From Nakamurella sp040546275 (lineage in GTDB: Bacteria > Actinomycetota > Actinomycetes > Mycobacteriales > Nakamurellaceae), in contig NZ_JBEPNO010000002.1 of assembly GCF_040546275.1 (NCBI RefSeq), positions 434,001 through 498,000 on the forward strand: 64,000 nt of DNA, written 5' to 3'. This document shows, piece after piece, positions 1 through 8,878 of the stretch. The number at the start of each line of letters is the position of its first letter. Within the stretch, counting starts at the first letter, position 1. The notes under the pieces are model-generated. The model did no database searches and was not told the origin of the DNA. It saw only the letters and a program-made list of their open reading frames with translations. Position numbers and translations under genes: made by a program.

Positions 1-211
1 ACGTGGGTGGACCGGCTGGTCGGCCGGCTGGAGATCTGTCACGGAGTGGCTGGTCACTGGAAGACTCCAAGGGTGGTGAGGTGGGTTCCCCCATGGTCGT
101 CGTCCGGCCCACGGTGCCGACAGGGTCGAAGGTCCCCGGACCTCCACGCATCGGGCAGACCCACCGGGTCGCTGGTGCCCGGACTGGATCGATCGTTATA
201 CATAGCATGGT
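1..211. other. No gene recognised at left edge
   Basis: These first 211 bases show no convincing coding sequence on either strand. The remnant that begins around 212 may once have extended leftwards, because a GAF domain normally needs about 60 more residues than are recognisable here. I found no matching residues in any of the three forward frames. Confidence 0.4.
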
Positions 212-594
212 GTGCTTGACCTGGGGTCGCTCGGGCTGTCACGGATGGACGCCATCCCGCGCGTCGAGTCGCTCTGCGAGGTCGGAGCCTACGTGGGAGT
301 CCCGCTGAAGGGTCGGGAATCACTGGTCGTCGGGACGATCTGCGTGGTCGATACGGCCGCCAGGGCAGTGGATCCCCAGCGGGTGGCACGATTGGTGGAA
401 TTCGGAAAGGTCGCCGTGCCGCATTTCGTGCGTGGTTCGGACGTCACCGTGACCGGAATTGTGGGGTTCTATGTGCCATTCCCGGTGAGGACAGCGAACA
501 CGCGGTGCAGGCGGCGGACCGAGCGATGTATTCGTCCAAGCAGAGGGCACGGGATGCCACATGGGACAGTGCGCAGGAATCAGCGGTCCGCTGA
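212..594 (+). pseudogene. Decayed GAF-GGDEF diguanylate cyclase remnant
   Basis: The first frame carries the C-terminal half of a GAF domain (YVGVPLKG followed by VGTICVVD, about positions 290-350). It runs on into what looks like the last strand of a GGDEF domain (VTVTGIVGFYVPF). At about 480 the reading frame is lost and continues one frame over as PGEDSEHAVQAADRAMYSSK, the AD-x-AMY-x-x-K end of a GGDEF domain, stopping at 592-594. The signature GGDEF loop and most of the catalytic domain are missing. This is therefore a fragment with a large internal deletion plus a frameshift, not a working cyclase. It converges on, and overlaps by a few bases, the intact GGDEF gene on the other strand. 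Confidence 0.6.
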
Positions 595-1836
595 TCCGGT
601 CGCGACGCAGATCTGGTTGCGGCCATTGTTCTTGGCCACGTACAGCGCCACATCGGCAGCATCGATGACGGCGGTTCCATCGGTCCCGTGTTGCGGATAG
701 AGGGCAATGCCGGCCGACAGGGTCACGCCAGGGAGCGGACTGCCCCGGTGGTCGATCCGCAGGGCCGCGACCCGACTGCGCACCTGCTCTGCGCGGGCAG
801 CCAGGATGCTGCCGTCCACGTCCGCCAGCATCAGCAGGAACTCCTCCCCGCCGTAGCGACAGGGCAGGTCACTCGGTCGCAGCGAACTGCGGATGGCGTC
901 GCCCACCGCCTTCAGGATCTGGTCTCCCGCGTCGTGGCCGTGCAGGTCGTTGATCTGCTTGAAATGATCGATGTCGGCCATGATGACGCCGAAGGACCGA
1001 CCGGACTGGTCGGTCCGCGCGACCTCCCGATCGAGCCACTCCTCGACGAACCGTCGGTTCAGCAGACCGGTCAGCGGGTCTCGAAGGGCCTGGAGCCGCA
1101 GTTTGTCGCGCAGCTCCAGGTTGGCCAGCGCCAGCGCTGCCTGTTCGCTCACCGCCAGCGCGAGGCTCTGCTTGGCCGGCGTCAGCGGCACCGGCGGCAG
1201 CGGGCTGCCCGGTTCACAGGTGCGGTCCATCACTTGCAGCAGACCGCTGATCTCGCCGTGGGCGGACATCGGGATGCAGATCGACGTCCCTGTTCTCCGC
1301 CGGACGTGCTGGCAGAGCAGCGCCGGGTGATCGCCCTCCGCCAGATGTTGCTGACCTCGACGAAGACCCCAGCAGTCCGATGGCGCGAGCGGGCGGTCGT
1401 CCTTACCCTGCCCCCAACTCACCTTGAGCTCCAGGACATTTCGTGAGGAGCGAAACAGGTGGAGGGATCCGGACATCCCCTGGAACAGCTCTCCCAGGGA
1501 TTCACCGAGAGCAGCGAAGGCCTCGTCGACGTTGTCGCAGGCCTGTAGGACGTTTCCCAGCTTGGTCAGCCGGGTGATGTCGTGGTTGAGCTCCTGGAGT
1601 TCCAGCGTCCGGGCGTGCACGCGGCCCTCGAGTTCGTCGTGACTGGCCTGCAACTCCTCGGCCAGCATGTTGACTCCGACGATGACGGCATCGATCTCGT
1701 CGTCGGTCTTCGACGGGATACCCCTGGCGTCCAGTTCGCCCGCGGCCAGTCGGGTGAGCAGCTCCACCACGGCATCGATCCGTCCGGTCACGGTGGTTTC
1801 AGGCACGGTAGGCGGACAGCCAACCGGTTGCAGCAC
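580..1836 (-). CDS. GAF-GGDEF diguanylate cyclase with HAMP-like N-terminus
   Basis: Makes cyclic-di-GMP from two GTP. Order of parts: a HAMP-like/coiled helical segment (about residues 15-90), a GAF sensor domain (about 95-240) and a GGDEF domain (about 260-410). The active loop is an intact GGEEF near residue 330. An RPSD motif five residues upstream of it is the product-inhibition I-site (RxxD), so the enzyme should be feedback-controlled. There is no membrane segment, so it is cytoplasmic. The GTG at 1836 lies inside the 3' end of the upstream STAS-like gene. A second GTG at 1806 (overlapping that gene's TGA) is an equally plausible start. Either way translation is probably coupled. The GAF ligand is unknown. 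Confidence 0.88.
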   Translation of the reverse strand: MLQPVGCPPTVPETTVTGRIDAVVELLTRLAAGELDARGIPSKTDDEIDAVIVGVNMLAEELQASHDELEGRVHARTLELQELNHDITRLTKLGNVLQACDNVDEAFAALGESLGELFQGMSGSLHLFRSSRNVLELKVSWGQGKDDRPLAPSDCWGLRRGQQHLAEGDHPALLCQHVRRRTGTSICIPMSAHGEISGLLQVMDRTCEPGSPLPPVPLTPAKQSLALAVSEQAALALANLELRDKLRLQALRDPLTGLLNRRFVEEWLDREVARTDQSGRSFGVIMADIDHFKQINDLHGHDAGDQILKAVGDAIRSSLRPSDLPCRYGGEEFLLMLADVDGSILAARAEQVRSRVAALRIDHRGSPLPGVTLSAGIALYPQHGTDGTAVIDAADVALYVAKNNGRNQICVATGSADR

Positions 1837-2167
1837 CCTCGTCGGTGAACATCCGGGTGGGAACAGGCATCCGTTGCAAACCGATGATGAAGTTTGCGAC
1901 TACTTTGCTGACGGCGGAACTGACCAGCAGTGCTACCGCGGTGGCCTGCGCATCTTCACTGGTGAAGTGCTCCCGCGCTTCTCTCTCGGCCTTCCGGAGG
2001 TACCGCATGTCGACCAGCACCGGAACCGGACCACGGCCGAAGGCCGCGACCGCTGATGTCACCTTCCTCGCCTCCGCCAGGCTGCAGATCGAACCTGCTT
2101 CCCAGTCGTTCCGGGCGATTCCGTGCTCGTCGTCCCACCACACATGGACGGGGAAGCCAGGCTCCAC
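1799..2167 (-). CDS. STAS/SEC14-like small protein coupled to the GGDEF gene
   Basis: A 122-residue single-domain protein resembling the actinobacterial STAS/SEC14-like family often found beside sensor or GGDEF genes. It has the pattern of alternating strands and helices, with VLVDMRYL, FTSEDAQATAVALLV and PTRMFTDEGAATGWL. The start is GTG at 2167 because a perfect AGGAGG lies 5 bases ahead. An earlier start at 2260 has no ribosome site. Its 3' end overlaps the GGDEF gene by up to 38 bases, which implies co-translation and a shared role, presumably as a partner or anti-anti-sigma-like input to the cyclase (inference). Confidence 0.72.
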   Translation of the reverse strand: MEPGFPVHVWWDDEHGIARNDWEAGSICSLAEARKVTSAVAAFGRGPVPVLVDMRYLRKAEREAREHFTSEDAQATAVALLVSSAVSKVVANFIIGLQRMPVPTRMFTDEGAATGWLSAYRA

Positions 2168-2574
2168 AGCTTCCTCCTGAACGGTTGGGTAGCGGGTGCG
2201 TCTCGCGTGATCCGAGCTCGACCCTGCCATCCTATTCAGAGCCGACCCGGCGGCGACCACCCAATCCCCCCCGGGGCATCCCCGGCCCGTCCTTCCCGGG
2301 CGGTAGCAGGCCGGGGGGTCTGTCCGGCTCGTTCCGTGTCCGACGATTCCGCGCTGCGCAGCCGAGGCTCGAGGGCGGTCGACCCCATCGCCGGTTCGGG
2401 TGATGACTGGCCGCGATGTTCGAAACGGAGATCCGCGATCCAGATCCTCGAAAGAGTGAACTGGGAGAAAAGCGCTACTCGCAACGACGGATCGAGCTGT
2501 TCGGAGGAGGCCTGGGGTTCACGAGATCGAGTAGAGCTTACTCTTTGTGACCGTCGCGATAGGTCTCGACCAAC
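2168..2574. other. Intergenic region, nothing recognised
   Basis: This gap separates the leftward STAS-GGDEF pair from the rightward acyltransferase-like gene. Open frames here have no recognisable motif and unnatural composition. It must hold the promoters for both directions. Confidence 0.4.
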
Positions 2575-2606
2575 TTGAATTCACAGGTCGTACCTAATAT
2601 CAGGGT
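2575..2606 (+). promoter_or_regulatory. Candidate leaderless promoter
   Basis: A TAATAT -10 element at 2595-2600 ends six bases before the ATG at 2607, which would put the transcript start at or next to the start codon. A TTGAAT at 2575-2580 could serve as a -35, though the 14-base spacing is short. The lack of any Shine-Dalgarno sequence ahead of 2607 fits a leaderless message. Confidence 0.4.
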
Positions 2607-3341
2607 ATGGCCCCGGATTGCGCGATGACATCGTTCCCATTCGTCCCTTCCGGGCGTTTTGTCGCGCAGTACCGGGACCTGTCGTCTGGGCATCTTTTCG
2701 TCGTCGCACGACCGGCGGATGCACCCGATCTGTGGACCACCTATCTGGACGGCGCGATGGCCAGCTATGCCGCCCACGGCGTCGAGAGCGTTCTCGAATA
2801 CGAATCGGTCGTCGACGGGCATTCCACCGCTCTCTTCTTCGCCGCCATCGATCCGGCCGGACGGGTGGCCGGTGGGATGCGCGTACAGGGGAGATATTCC
2901 GCGGCGGACGAGGCGCACGCCCTCGTCGAATGGGCAGGCCGACCCGGCACCGAGCAGCTCCGGGGAGAGATCGAGGTGCGCCTGGCCGACGGGGTGATCG
3001 AGATGAAGACCGGTTGGGTCGACGACCATGCCCCGAAGCGCCACGACCTGACCAACGGTCTGGCCAGAATTTTCGTCCACGCGATGGAATTGATGGGCGT
3101 CCGCCATGCGATGGGTACCGTGGCGCAGCACGCGGTTCCGCGCTGGCGCACGACCGGTGGCGTGGTGAGTCCTGGCGTCGTGGCGGTCGCGTACCCGACG
3201 CCGGACTACCAGACCGTACTGATGTGGTGGGACCGCGAGACCTTCGCGGATCTGGCCGTCCCCGAACAACTCCCGCTGATCATGAGCGAGCGTGCGCAGT
3301 TGGCCGGCCGCTCCTTCGCCGCAGCGTCGGTGGCGTCTTGA
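2607..3341 (+). CDS. GNAT-fold acyltransferase-like protein, function unknown
   Basis: A 244-residue cytoplasmic protein. The stretch FFAAIDPAGRVAGGMRVQG (about residues 72-90) looks like the beta-turn-beta core of GNAT-fold enzymes of the N-acyl amino acid synthase/autoinducer-synthase kind, where an x-G-x-x-R turn precedes substrate binding. I cannot assign a substrate. It overlaps the start of the ThiF-nitroreductase gene by four bases (TTGA), so the two are almost certainly co-translated and act together. The enzymes around it suggest modification of an amino acid or peptide-like metabolite (inference). Start at ATG 2607, with an alternative in-frame ATG at 2625. Confidence 0.6.
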   Translation: MAPDCAMTSFPFVPSGRFVAQYRDLSSGHLFVVARPADAPDLWTTYLDGAMASYAAHGVESVLEYESVVDGHSTALFFAAIDPAGRVAGGMRVQGRYSAADEAHALVEWAGRPGTEQLRGEIEVRLADGVIEMKTGWVDDHAPKRHDLTNGLARIFVHAMELMGVRHAMGTVAQHAVPRWRTTGGVVSPGVVAVAYPTPDYQTVLMWWDRETFADLAVPEQLPLIMSERAQLAGRSFAAASVAS

Positions 3342-5524
3342 TCCCGGCCGTGGCGACGGTCGAGTCGTACCGACCGGTGATCCTGCCGGAGTCGGGTGAC
3401 GAGAAGGCACTGTCGGAACTCATGTCCGCGCCCGGTGTCGAGGTGATGGACACGTCGGCGGCCTGGCGCCGCGAGCTCATCGACCTGCTCCCGGCGCTCT
3501 CGCCGGCCGAATTGGCGGAGGACGGTCGTTGGGTCTACTACCCGTGGCGGCGTGCTCTCGTCCTGCTGCCCGGTCCGGGCATCTTCGATCGGCTCAGGCT
3601 GGATCGGAATCGAAACAAGATCACGGCTGTCGAGCAGAAAAATCTCGCTGACAAACGTATCGGTGTCGTCGGCCTCAGCGTCGGACACGCCATTGCTCAC
3701 ACACTGGCTCTGGAGGGACTGTGCGGTGGTCTTCGTCTGGCCGATTTCGACACGGTTGAACTGAGCAATCTCAATAGAATTCCGGCCACCGTCTTGGACC
3801 TCGGGGTGAACAAGAGTGTGGTGGCTGCCCGTCGAATTGCAGAGCTTAATCCGTATCTGGCGGTGGAGATCTTTCCGGGTGGCCTGACCGAGGAATCGAT
3901 ATCGGAATTCTTCGACGGGCTGGACCTGGTGGTCGAGGAATGTGATTCCCTCGACATGAAGGTCAGGATACGACAGGAGGCGAGGAGCCGCGGGCTTCCG
4001 GTTCTCATGGAGACGAGCGACCGCGGACTCTTCGATGTCGAGCGATTCGACCAGGATCCGGATCGCCCGCTGTTCCACGGACTTCTTGGTGACATCGAAC
4101 CGGCCGCACTCTCGGGTCTCGCCACCCGGGACAAGGCGCCCCATGTGATGAGAATCCTGCAGGCCTCGAAGCTGTCGTCCCGAATGGCGGCGTCGATGGT
4201 GGAGATCGACCGCACCGTCTCCAGTTGGCCCCAACTCGGCAGCGACGTCCAGCTGGGTGCTGCGACCGTCGCGTCCGCGGTGCGTCGGTGGGGACGGGGG
4301 CAGTCGCTGCCGTCCGGACGGGTCCGCGTGGATCTCGACCACGTGCTGGAAACGCTTGGCGCCACATCGACTGGCGGAGCTGCGATCCCGGCTGGATTCG
4401 ATCCATCGGTCGGCTCCGACCCCACGGTCGGCTCCGACCCCACACCGGGCCCCGACCTGACACAGGAGATTCCGGACGACTTGTTCGACGCGCTGTTGCA
4501 TGGCATCCGGCTTGCGCCGTCCGGGGGCAACATCCAGCCCTGGTCGGTTGCCACCGACCCGCACGGCGTGCGGGTGTTCCTGGTCCGTGAACGCACCTCC
4601 GCGATGGACGTGCAATTCCGGGGAAGTTACGTCGCCATCGGTGCGGCGGGGTTCAACGCCGAGGTGGCCGCGGCGAGGCACGGCTATCGAGCGGTGCTCG
4701 ACCCACTGCCGTCGGACGAGATCGACGACCTCGCACTGCAGATCCGCCTGCGGGAGGGCGCGGATCCGGAGCTGGCGCAGCTTTATCCGGCCATGGTTCG
4801 ACGGATCTCGAACCGGAACCTGGGCACGAGGCGGTCGTTGGACGCGGTTGTCCGAGCCGACCTGGAGCGGGCGGCCCGTGCCGGCGGCGCGCGGTTGGTG
4901 CTCGTCGACGATGCTGATCGGCTCGGGCTGGTGGCCGACGTGCTCGCCGAGTCCGATCGGATCCGATACCTCACCCCGCTGCTGCACGGTCAGATGATGT
5001 CCGAGCTGAAGTGGCCGGGCCGTGATCGTCTCGACCTGGGGATCGACGTCAGGACCCTGGGTCTCGACGCCGCCGACGTGGCCAAGCTGGAGGTCGCAGC
5101 CCGCCCCGAGGTGATGGCCCATCTGGCCGACTGGGAGGGGGGACAGGCGTTGGGAGACAACACCAGGGACCGCGTCAACGCGTCTTCCGCGCTGGCCGTC
5201 GTCACCATGGACGGGGACAAGTCGCTCGACTACCTCCGCGGCGGGTCAGCGGTGGAGAGAGTATGGATCGCGGCCGAGCGGATGGGACTCGGTGTGCAGC
5301 CGGTCTCGCCGGTGTTCCTGTATGCGCGCGATCGGGCAGACCTGGAAACTCTGTCCGTGCCCTTCGCTGCCGAACTCGGTGTACTGCGTGACTCGTTCGT
5401 GCGTCTCGCCGGACTGCACGGCGGTGAGGCTCCGATGCTCGTCCTGCGGCTCTCCCACGAGTCCGGTACTCCGATGCGGAGCGAACGGCTGCCCTTGTCC
5501 GAGGTGATCGCCGCCGGTCGCTGA
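3338..5524 (+). CDS. ThiF/E1-like adenylating domain fused to nitroreductase (Rv1355c/MoeY-like)
   Basis: About 728 residues in two enzyme halves. Residues ~105-330 are a ThiF/MoeB/E1-type adenylation fold: glycine-rich VVGLSVGHA, then DFDTVELSNLNR, a lysine in GVNKSVVAARR and the paired aspartates of EECDSLD. I see no zinc-binding CxxC pairs. A low-complexity SVGSDPTVGSDPTPGPD linker (~350-375) follows. Residues ~380-725 are an FMN nitroreductase fold with APSGGNIQPWSV. The length and layout match what I recall of M. tuberculosis Rv1355c, annotated MoeY on weak grounds. The start is TTG 3338, overlapping the upstream stop, or GTG 3350. Such fusions elsewhere adenylate a carboxylate and oxidise or reduce a product, so a natural-product-like reaction is more plausible than molybdopterin synthesis (inference). 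Confidence 0.82.
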   Translation: MIPAVATVESYRPVILPESGDEKALSELMSAPGVEVMDTSAAWRRELIDLLPALSPAELAEDGRWVYYPWRRALVLLPGPGIFDRLRLDRNRNKITAVEQKNLADKRIGVVGLSVGHAIAHTLALEGLCGGLRLADFDTVELSNLNRIPATVLDLGVNKSVVAARRIAELNPYLAVEIFPGGLTEESISEFFDGLDLVVEECDSLDMKVRIRQEARSRGLPVLMETSDRGLFDVERFDQDPDRPLFHGLLGDIEPAALSGLATRDKAPHVMRILQASKLSSRMAASMVEIDRTVSSWPQLGSDVQLGAATVASAVRRWGRGQSLPSGRVRVDLDHVLETLGATSTGGAAIPAGFDPSVGSDPTVGSDPTPGPDLTQEIPDDLFDALLHGIRLAPSGGNIQPWSVATDPHGVRVFLVRERTSAMDVQFRGSYVAIGAAGFNAEVAAARHGYRAVLDPLPSDEIDDLALQIRLREGADPELAQLYPAMVRRISNRNLGTRRSLDAVVRADLERAARAGGARLVLVDDADRLGLVADVLAESDRIRYLTPLLHGQMMSELKWPGRDRLDLGIDVRTLGLDAADVAKLEVAARPEVMAHLADWEGGQALGDNTRDRVNASSALAVVTMDGDKSLDYLRGGSAVERVWIAAERMGLGVQPVSPVFLYARDRADLETLSVPFAAELGVLRDSFVRLAGLHGGEAPMLVLRLSHESGTPMRSERLPLSEVIAAGR

Positions 5525-5773
5525 GCCGGACCAACCCGGAAACGCGACGCGCCCGACACGCCATCCACCCGAAAGAGCCGACCGACGCCCGGTTGCGGTG
5601 AGTAATGTGATGGTTGCTGGTCCCGACAGCCGGCCTGGACCGGTGGACGCCGCCCTTCGGCCGCACCGCCTCGACACGATTCGCCGCCAAGAGCCCCGAG
5701 AGTCTCCAGTCCGGCTGGACATGGTCACGATGAATCCCGTTGCCCCGCGCTCCACCTGCGTCAGGGGGCGGCA

Positions 5774-7672
5774 GTGATGTTGCCCTTCGAACAGAAGCTG
5801 CCGGACGTCCTGTCCGAGTTCGCCCGGACGATGGCGACGAACTTCCCCATCCTGGACCACCTCGTCCGCCGGATAGTGGACATGCTTCCGATCACGGCGG
5901 CCGGGGTGACGATCATCTCGGAGGACTACCAGCCGCGTTACCTGTCGGCGTCGGACGAATCGGCCTTCGGGTACGAGCAGCTCCAGGCCCAGCTCGGCGA
6001 GGGACCCTGCCTGCTGGCCCACGAATCCGGCGAAGCGGTACTGATCCCGGATCTTGCGAAGGAACGGCGATTCCCCCGGTACACGGCGCACGCGTGGTCG
6101 GCCGGAGTCGCCGCGGTCTTCAGCTTCCCGCTCCGGCACGGAGCGCAACAACTCGGGGCTCTCGACCTCTATCACAATGCAGCCGGCGAATTGTCCGACG
6201 ACGCCTTGCGTGCGGCTCAGACCCTGGCCGACATCGCCGCGGCCTATCTGCTCAACGCCCAGACGCGCGAGGAACTTCGCGACGCCTGGCGCCGCACCCG
6301 GGAGGAGTCGCTGCACGACGGGCTGACCGGTCTGCCGAATCGGGAGTTGTTGGTCGGCCGGCTGGAGTCGGCCTTCCAGCGCAGCCGACGGTCCGGGAAG
6401 ACGGTGGCTGTGCTGTTCATGGATCTCGACCGGCTCAAAGCGGTCAACGACACCTATGGCCACCGGACCGGCGACCAGCTACTGGTGGCAGTGGGCAAGA
6501 GGTTGGCCGGCCTGGTCCGTCCGGGGGACACGCGGTCCCGGCTGTCCGGGGACGAGTTCGTGGTGGTGTGCGAGGATCTCGACGATCCGGCTCAGGCCGC
6601 CATCATCGGCAACCGTCTGCTCGGCGCCCTCGGGAGCCCATTCCATCTCGGGTCGGTCGACAACGATGTCACCGCCAGCATCGGGTTGGCCTACGCCGAG
6701 CACGGGGAGTACACCCCGGAGCACATGCTGCACGAGGCCGATGTGGCGATGTATCAGGCGAAACGTGAGGGCGGGGATCGCCACCAGGTCTTCAGTGAGC
6801 GACTCCAGCATCTGGTGGCTCCGGCGACCGGGATGGAACGTGACCTCCACCTTGCGATCGAACGAGACGAACTGCGCAACGAGTACCAGCCGATCGTCGC
6901 CACCGAGGACGGCGGCATGACCGGGTTCGAGGCGCTCGTCCGCTGGTCGCATCCGTTGCGAGGCGAGGTGCCGCCGGTGAGACTGATTCCGCTGGCGGAG
7001 AAGTCGGATCTCATCAACGACATCGGTGGATGGGTGCTCAGCCGAGCCTGGCACGACCGGAAGCCGTGGCGCGGCCACGACGGGGTGACCGATCTGGCGA
7101 TCGCGGTCAACGTATCCGCCCACCAGATCATGTCGAAGGGCTTTGCCGACGTGGTCGCCGAGGTCTTGAACGGGAGCGACGCGTCTCCGGATCTGTTGAC
7201 GCTCGAGATCACCGAAAGCGTCTTCCTGCGGGACAGCGAGTACGCCCTGCCCTCGCTCGGACGTCTTCGCGATCTCGGGGTCAAACTGGCCTTGGACGAC
7301 TTCGGGACCGGCTTCTCGTCCCTCAACTATTTCAAGCGGTTCCCGGTGGACATCATCAAGATCGACCAGTCCTTCGTGGTCGTTCTCAACCGCAGTCCGA
7401 CCAGCAAGGCCATCGCGGGTGCAGTGGTCGGGCTGGCTCATGGTCTCGGCATGACGGTCATCGCGGAGCCCGTGGAGACGGCGGAGCAGCACGAGGCAGT
7501 CACCCGTCTGGGTTGCGATTCCAGCCAGGGGTTCTACTTCGGCCGGCCCATGTCAAGCCTCGCCATCGACGGCCTGCTCAACCATCACGTTCGTGAACGG
7601 GTCGGTGCCTGTGAGCTCGTGCCGACTCCGAGGGTCCCGGATCCGTACGAAGGGGACCGGCTCGTTCGCTGA
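5774..7672 (+). CDS. GAF-GGDEF-EAL cyclic-di-GMP synthase/phosphodiesterase (Rv1354c-like)
   Basis: A bifunctional 632-residue protein: GAF (about 25-165), GGDEF (about 185-345) and EAL (about 365-610). The cyclase loop reads SGDEF near residue 260, a variant found in active enzymes. An RPGD I-site lies five residues before it. The EAL domain keeps EAL (FEALVRW), NVSA, EITES, the DDFGTG loop and the KIDQSF lysine; only AEGVET has drifted to AEPVET. Both activities look possible. AGGGGG stands 5 bases before GTG 5774 and 8 before ATG 5777; either may be used. The gene follows the ThiF-nitroreductase gene by 249 bases, the same order I recall in mycobacteria. Confidence 0.9.
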   Translation: MMLPFEQKLPDVLSEFARTMATNFPILDHLVRRIVDMLPITAAGVTIISEDYQPRYLSASDESAFGYEQLQAQLGEGPCLLAHESGEAVLIPDLAKERRFPRYTAHAWSAGVAAVFSFPLRHGAQQLGALDLYHNAAGELSDDALRAAQTLADIAAAYLLNAQTREELRDAWRRTREESLHDGLTGLPNRELLVGRLESAFQRSRRSGKTVAVLFMDLDRLKAVNDTYGHRTGDQLLVAVGKRLAGLVRPGDTRSRLSGDEFVVVCEDLDDPAQAAIIGNRLLGALGSPFHLGSVDNDVTASIGLAYAEHGEYTPEHMLHEADVAMYQAKREGGDRHQVFSERLQHLVAPATGMERDLHLAIERDELRNEYQPIVATEDGGMTGFEALVRWSHPLRGEVPPVRLIPLAEKSDLINDIGGWVLSRAWHDRKPWRGHDGVTDLAIAVNVSAHQIMSKGFADVVAEVLNGSDASPDLLTLEITESVFLRDSEYALPSLGRLRDLGVKLALDDFGTGFSSLNYFKRFPVDIIKIDQSFVVVLNRSPTSKAIAGAVVGLAHGLGMTVIAEPVETAEQHEAVTRLGCDSSQGFYFGRPMSSLAIDGLLNHHVRERVGACELVPTPRVPDPYEGDRLVR

Positions 7673-7677
7673 TCTCG

Positions 7678-7944
7678 TCAGAAGCCGGTCGGGATGTCCA
7701 TTGCCGCGTGGACGTCCGAGAGAGTCGGAACCCGGACCGCAGGGATGATGAGGAGCACGTTGTCATCGACGTGGTCGACGGTCACCTCGATGCGCTTCAG
7801 TGAGGCTTCACGGCGCAGCGTCTGGCGGAGGACGTCGATCGGTGCATCATGCGCCTGCCGTCTGACCTGTACCCCGGACTGTTGCGCCTTCACCGTGGCG
7901 ATGACCTGCTCGACGGTGACTGGTTGTCCGTGGGGATCGATCAT
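7678..7944 (-). CDS. Small hypothetical protein, 88 aa
   Basis: I do not recognise this family. The protein has an N-terminal helix rich in Val/Gln and a C-terminal half of short strands (RIEVTVDHVDDNVLLIIPAVRVP). It has no signal peptide or membrane segment. ATG 7944 has GGGCGG six bases ahead; the longer TTG start at 7962 has no such site. It runs convergently into the GAF-GGDEF-EAL gene with five bases between the stops. Confidence 0.5.
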   Translation of the reverse strand: MIDPHGQPVTVEQVIATVKAQQSGVQVRRQAHDAPIDVLRQTLRREASLKRIEVTVDHVDDNVLLIIPAVRVPTLSDVHAAMDIPTGF

Positions 7945-8059
7945 GAGGAGCCGCCCTGTCAATCGGGATCCGGTGGATGACGGGTTCGACGACTACCGGT
8001 GGTTGGATGATGCTGTGTTGCAAGGGCATCGCCAGAGCTGCTGCGCGGCGAGCCATCTG

Positions 8060-8175
8060 AAGTCATTTAAAATGCTAGCTATGATCGACGGTTCTACTCG
8101 GAACACAGTGTGCGATAAGAGGTTGAGATTATCACAGGGAATAGCTCTAGATCCATGGTTTCAATGGATTGCTGC
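8060..8175. other. AT-rich island
   Basis: This stretch is clearly less GC-rich than everything around it (contains ATTTAAAAT and several A/T runs) and holds no gene. It could be a promoter region for the small minus-strand gene to its left or a scar of past insertion. No inverted or direct repeats that would prove an insertion were seen. Confidence 0.35.
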
Positions 8176-8180
8176 GGTCG

Positions 8181-8777
8181 TCAGCGTGGGGGCGTCGCCG
8201 GCACCGGTTCCAGTCGGAGCGGCCGGAGGACCGACGCCACCACGGCGTCCAGCGTCGATGCGCAGGCTTCGAAGTCGGCGAGTGGCCGTCCCATCGGATC
8301 AGGCAGGTCGTCATCTTCGGGTGGCACCGGTTGCAATCGTGATCTGGCTGCTTTCGCCTCGGTCAGCAGCCTCCGGCCGAGCTCTCCGGCGTCGGCGGAT
8401 CGGATCGGATCGACGATGCCGGCCAGCCTCGCGAACTGCAGCATGGTGAAGGTTCGCCCGATGGCGGCCGGAAGCATTCGCACCACCGCCGACCGGTGTT
8501 CACGCGCTGCGGTGAGGATCAGATCGGTGTTCCGCAGCATGCCCGGGTCGATCTCCCGACTCCGATGGCCGTCGACGAACGCTTCGCGGTTGATGAGAAC
8601 CTGCGCGGAGAACTCGTGGATGGGACGCACTGTGGAGGCGTCGGTGCCCGCTGATTCGATCTTCCAGGTGTCGGAGATTCCGAACAGAGTGCGGGTGGCG
8701 GACGCCAGCAGTTGCTCGGCGATGGGGGAACGGCAGTAGTTGGCGGTGCAGACCATCAGCACGCGAAACTCTGACAA
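8181..8777 (-). CDS. Low-molecular-weight protein-tyrosine phosphatase
   Basis: Removes phosphate from tyrosine residues. The N-terminal P-loop CTANYCRS (Cys-x5-Arg-Ser) comes right after the first strand FRVLMV. LPDPMGRP near the C-terminus supplies the general-acid aspartate of the family's DP motif. At about 198 residues it is somewhat longer than the usual 150-190. TTG 8777 is preferred because it gives the canonical short lead into the P-loop and follows a GGGCGGCGGGG stretch; GTG 8810 is the alternative. No kinase or exopolysaccharide genes are adjacent, so the substrate is unknown. Confidence 0.85.
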   Translation of the reverse strand: MSEFRVLMVCTANYCRSPIAEQLLASATRTLFGISDTWKIESAGTDASTVRPIHEFSAQVLINREAFVDGHRSREIDPGMLRNTDLILTAAREHRSAVVRMLPAAIGRTFTMLQFARLAGIVDPIRSADAGELGRRLLTEAKAARSRLQPVPPEDDDLPDPMGRPLADFEACASTLDAVVASVLRPLRLEPVPATPPR

Positions 8778-8878
8778 ACCCCGCCGCCCTTCATGATCCG
8801 TCCGTGTCACGGAGCCTACGCGCTGCCGGAGATGGCAGTGAACTCACCGCCTGCTGCTGTCCCGACCGGAATCGCACC

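Noticed and set aside
3206..5122. 638-residue open frame on the minus strand
   Set aside because: Mirror frame of the ThiF-nitroreductase gene; no motif and biased His/Arg/Gln composition.
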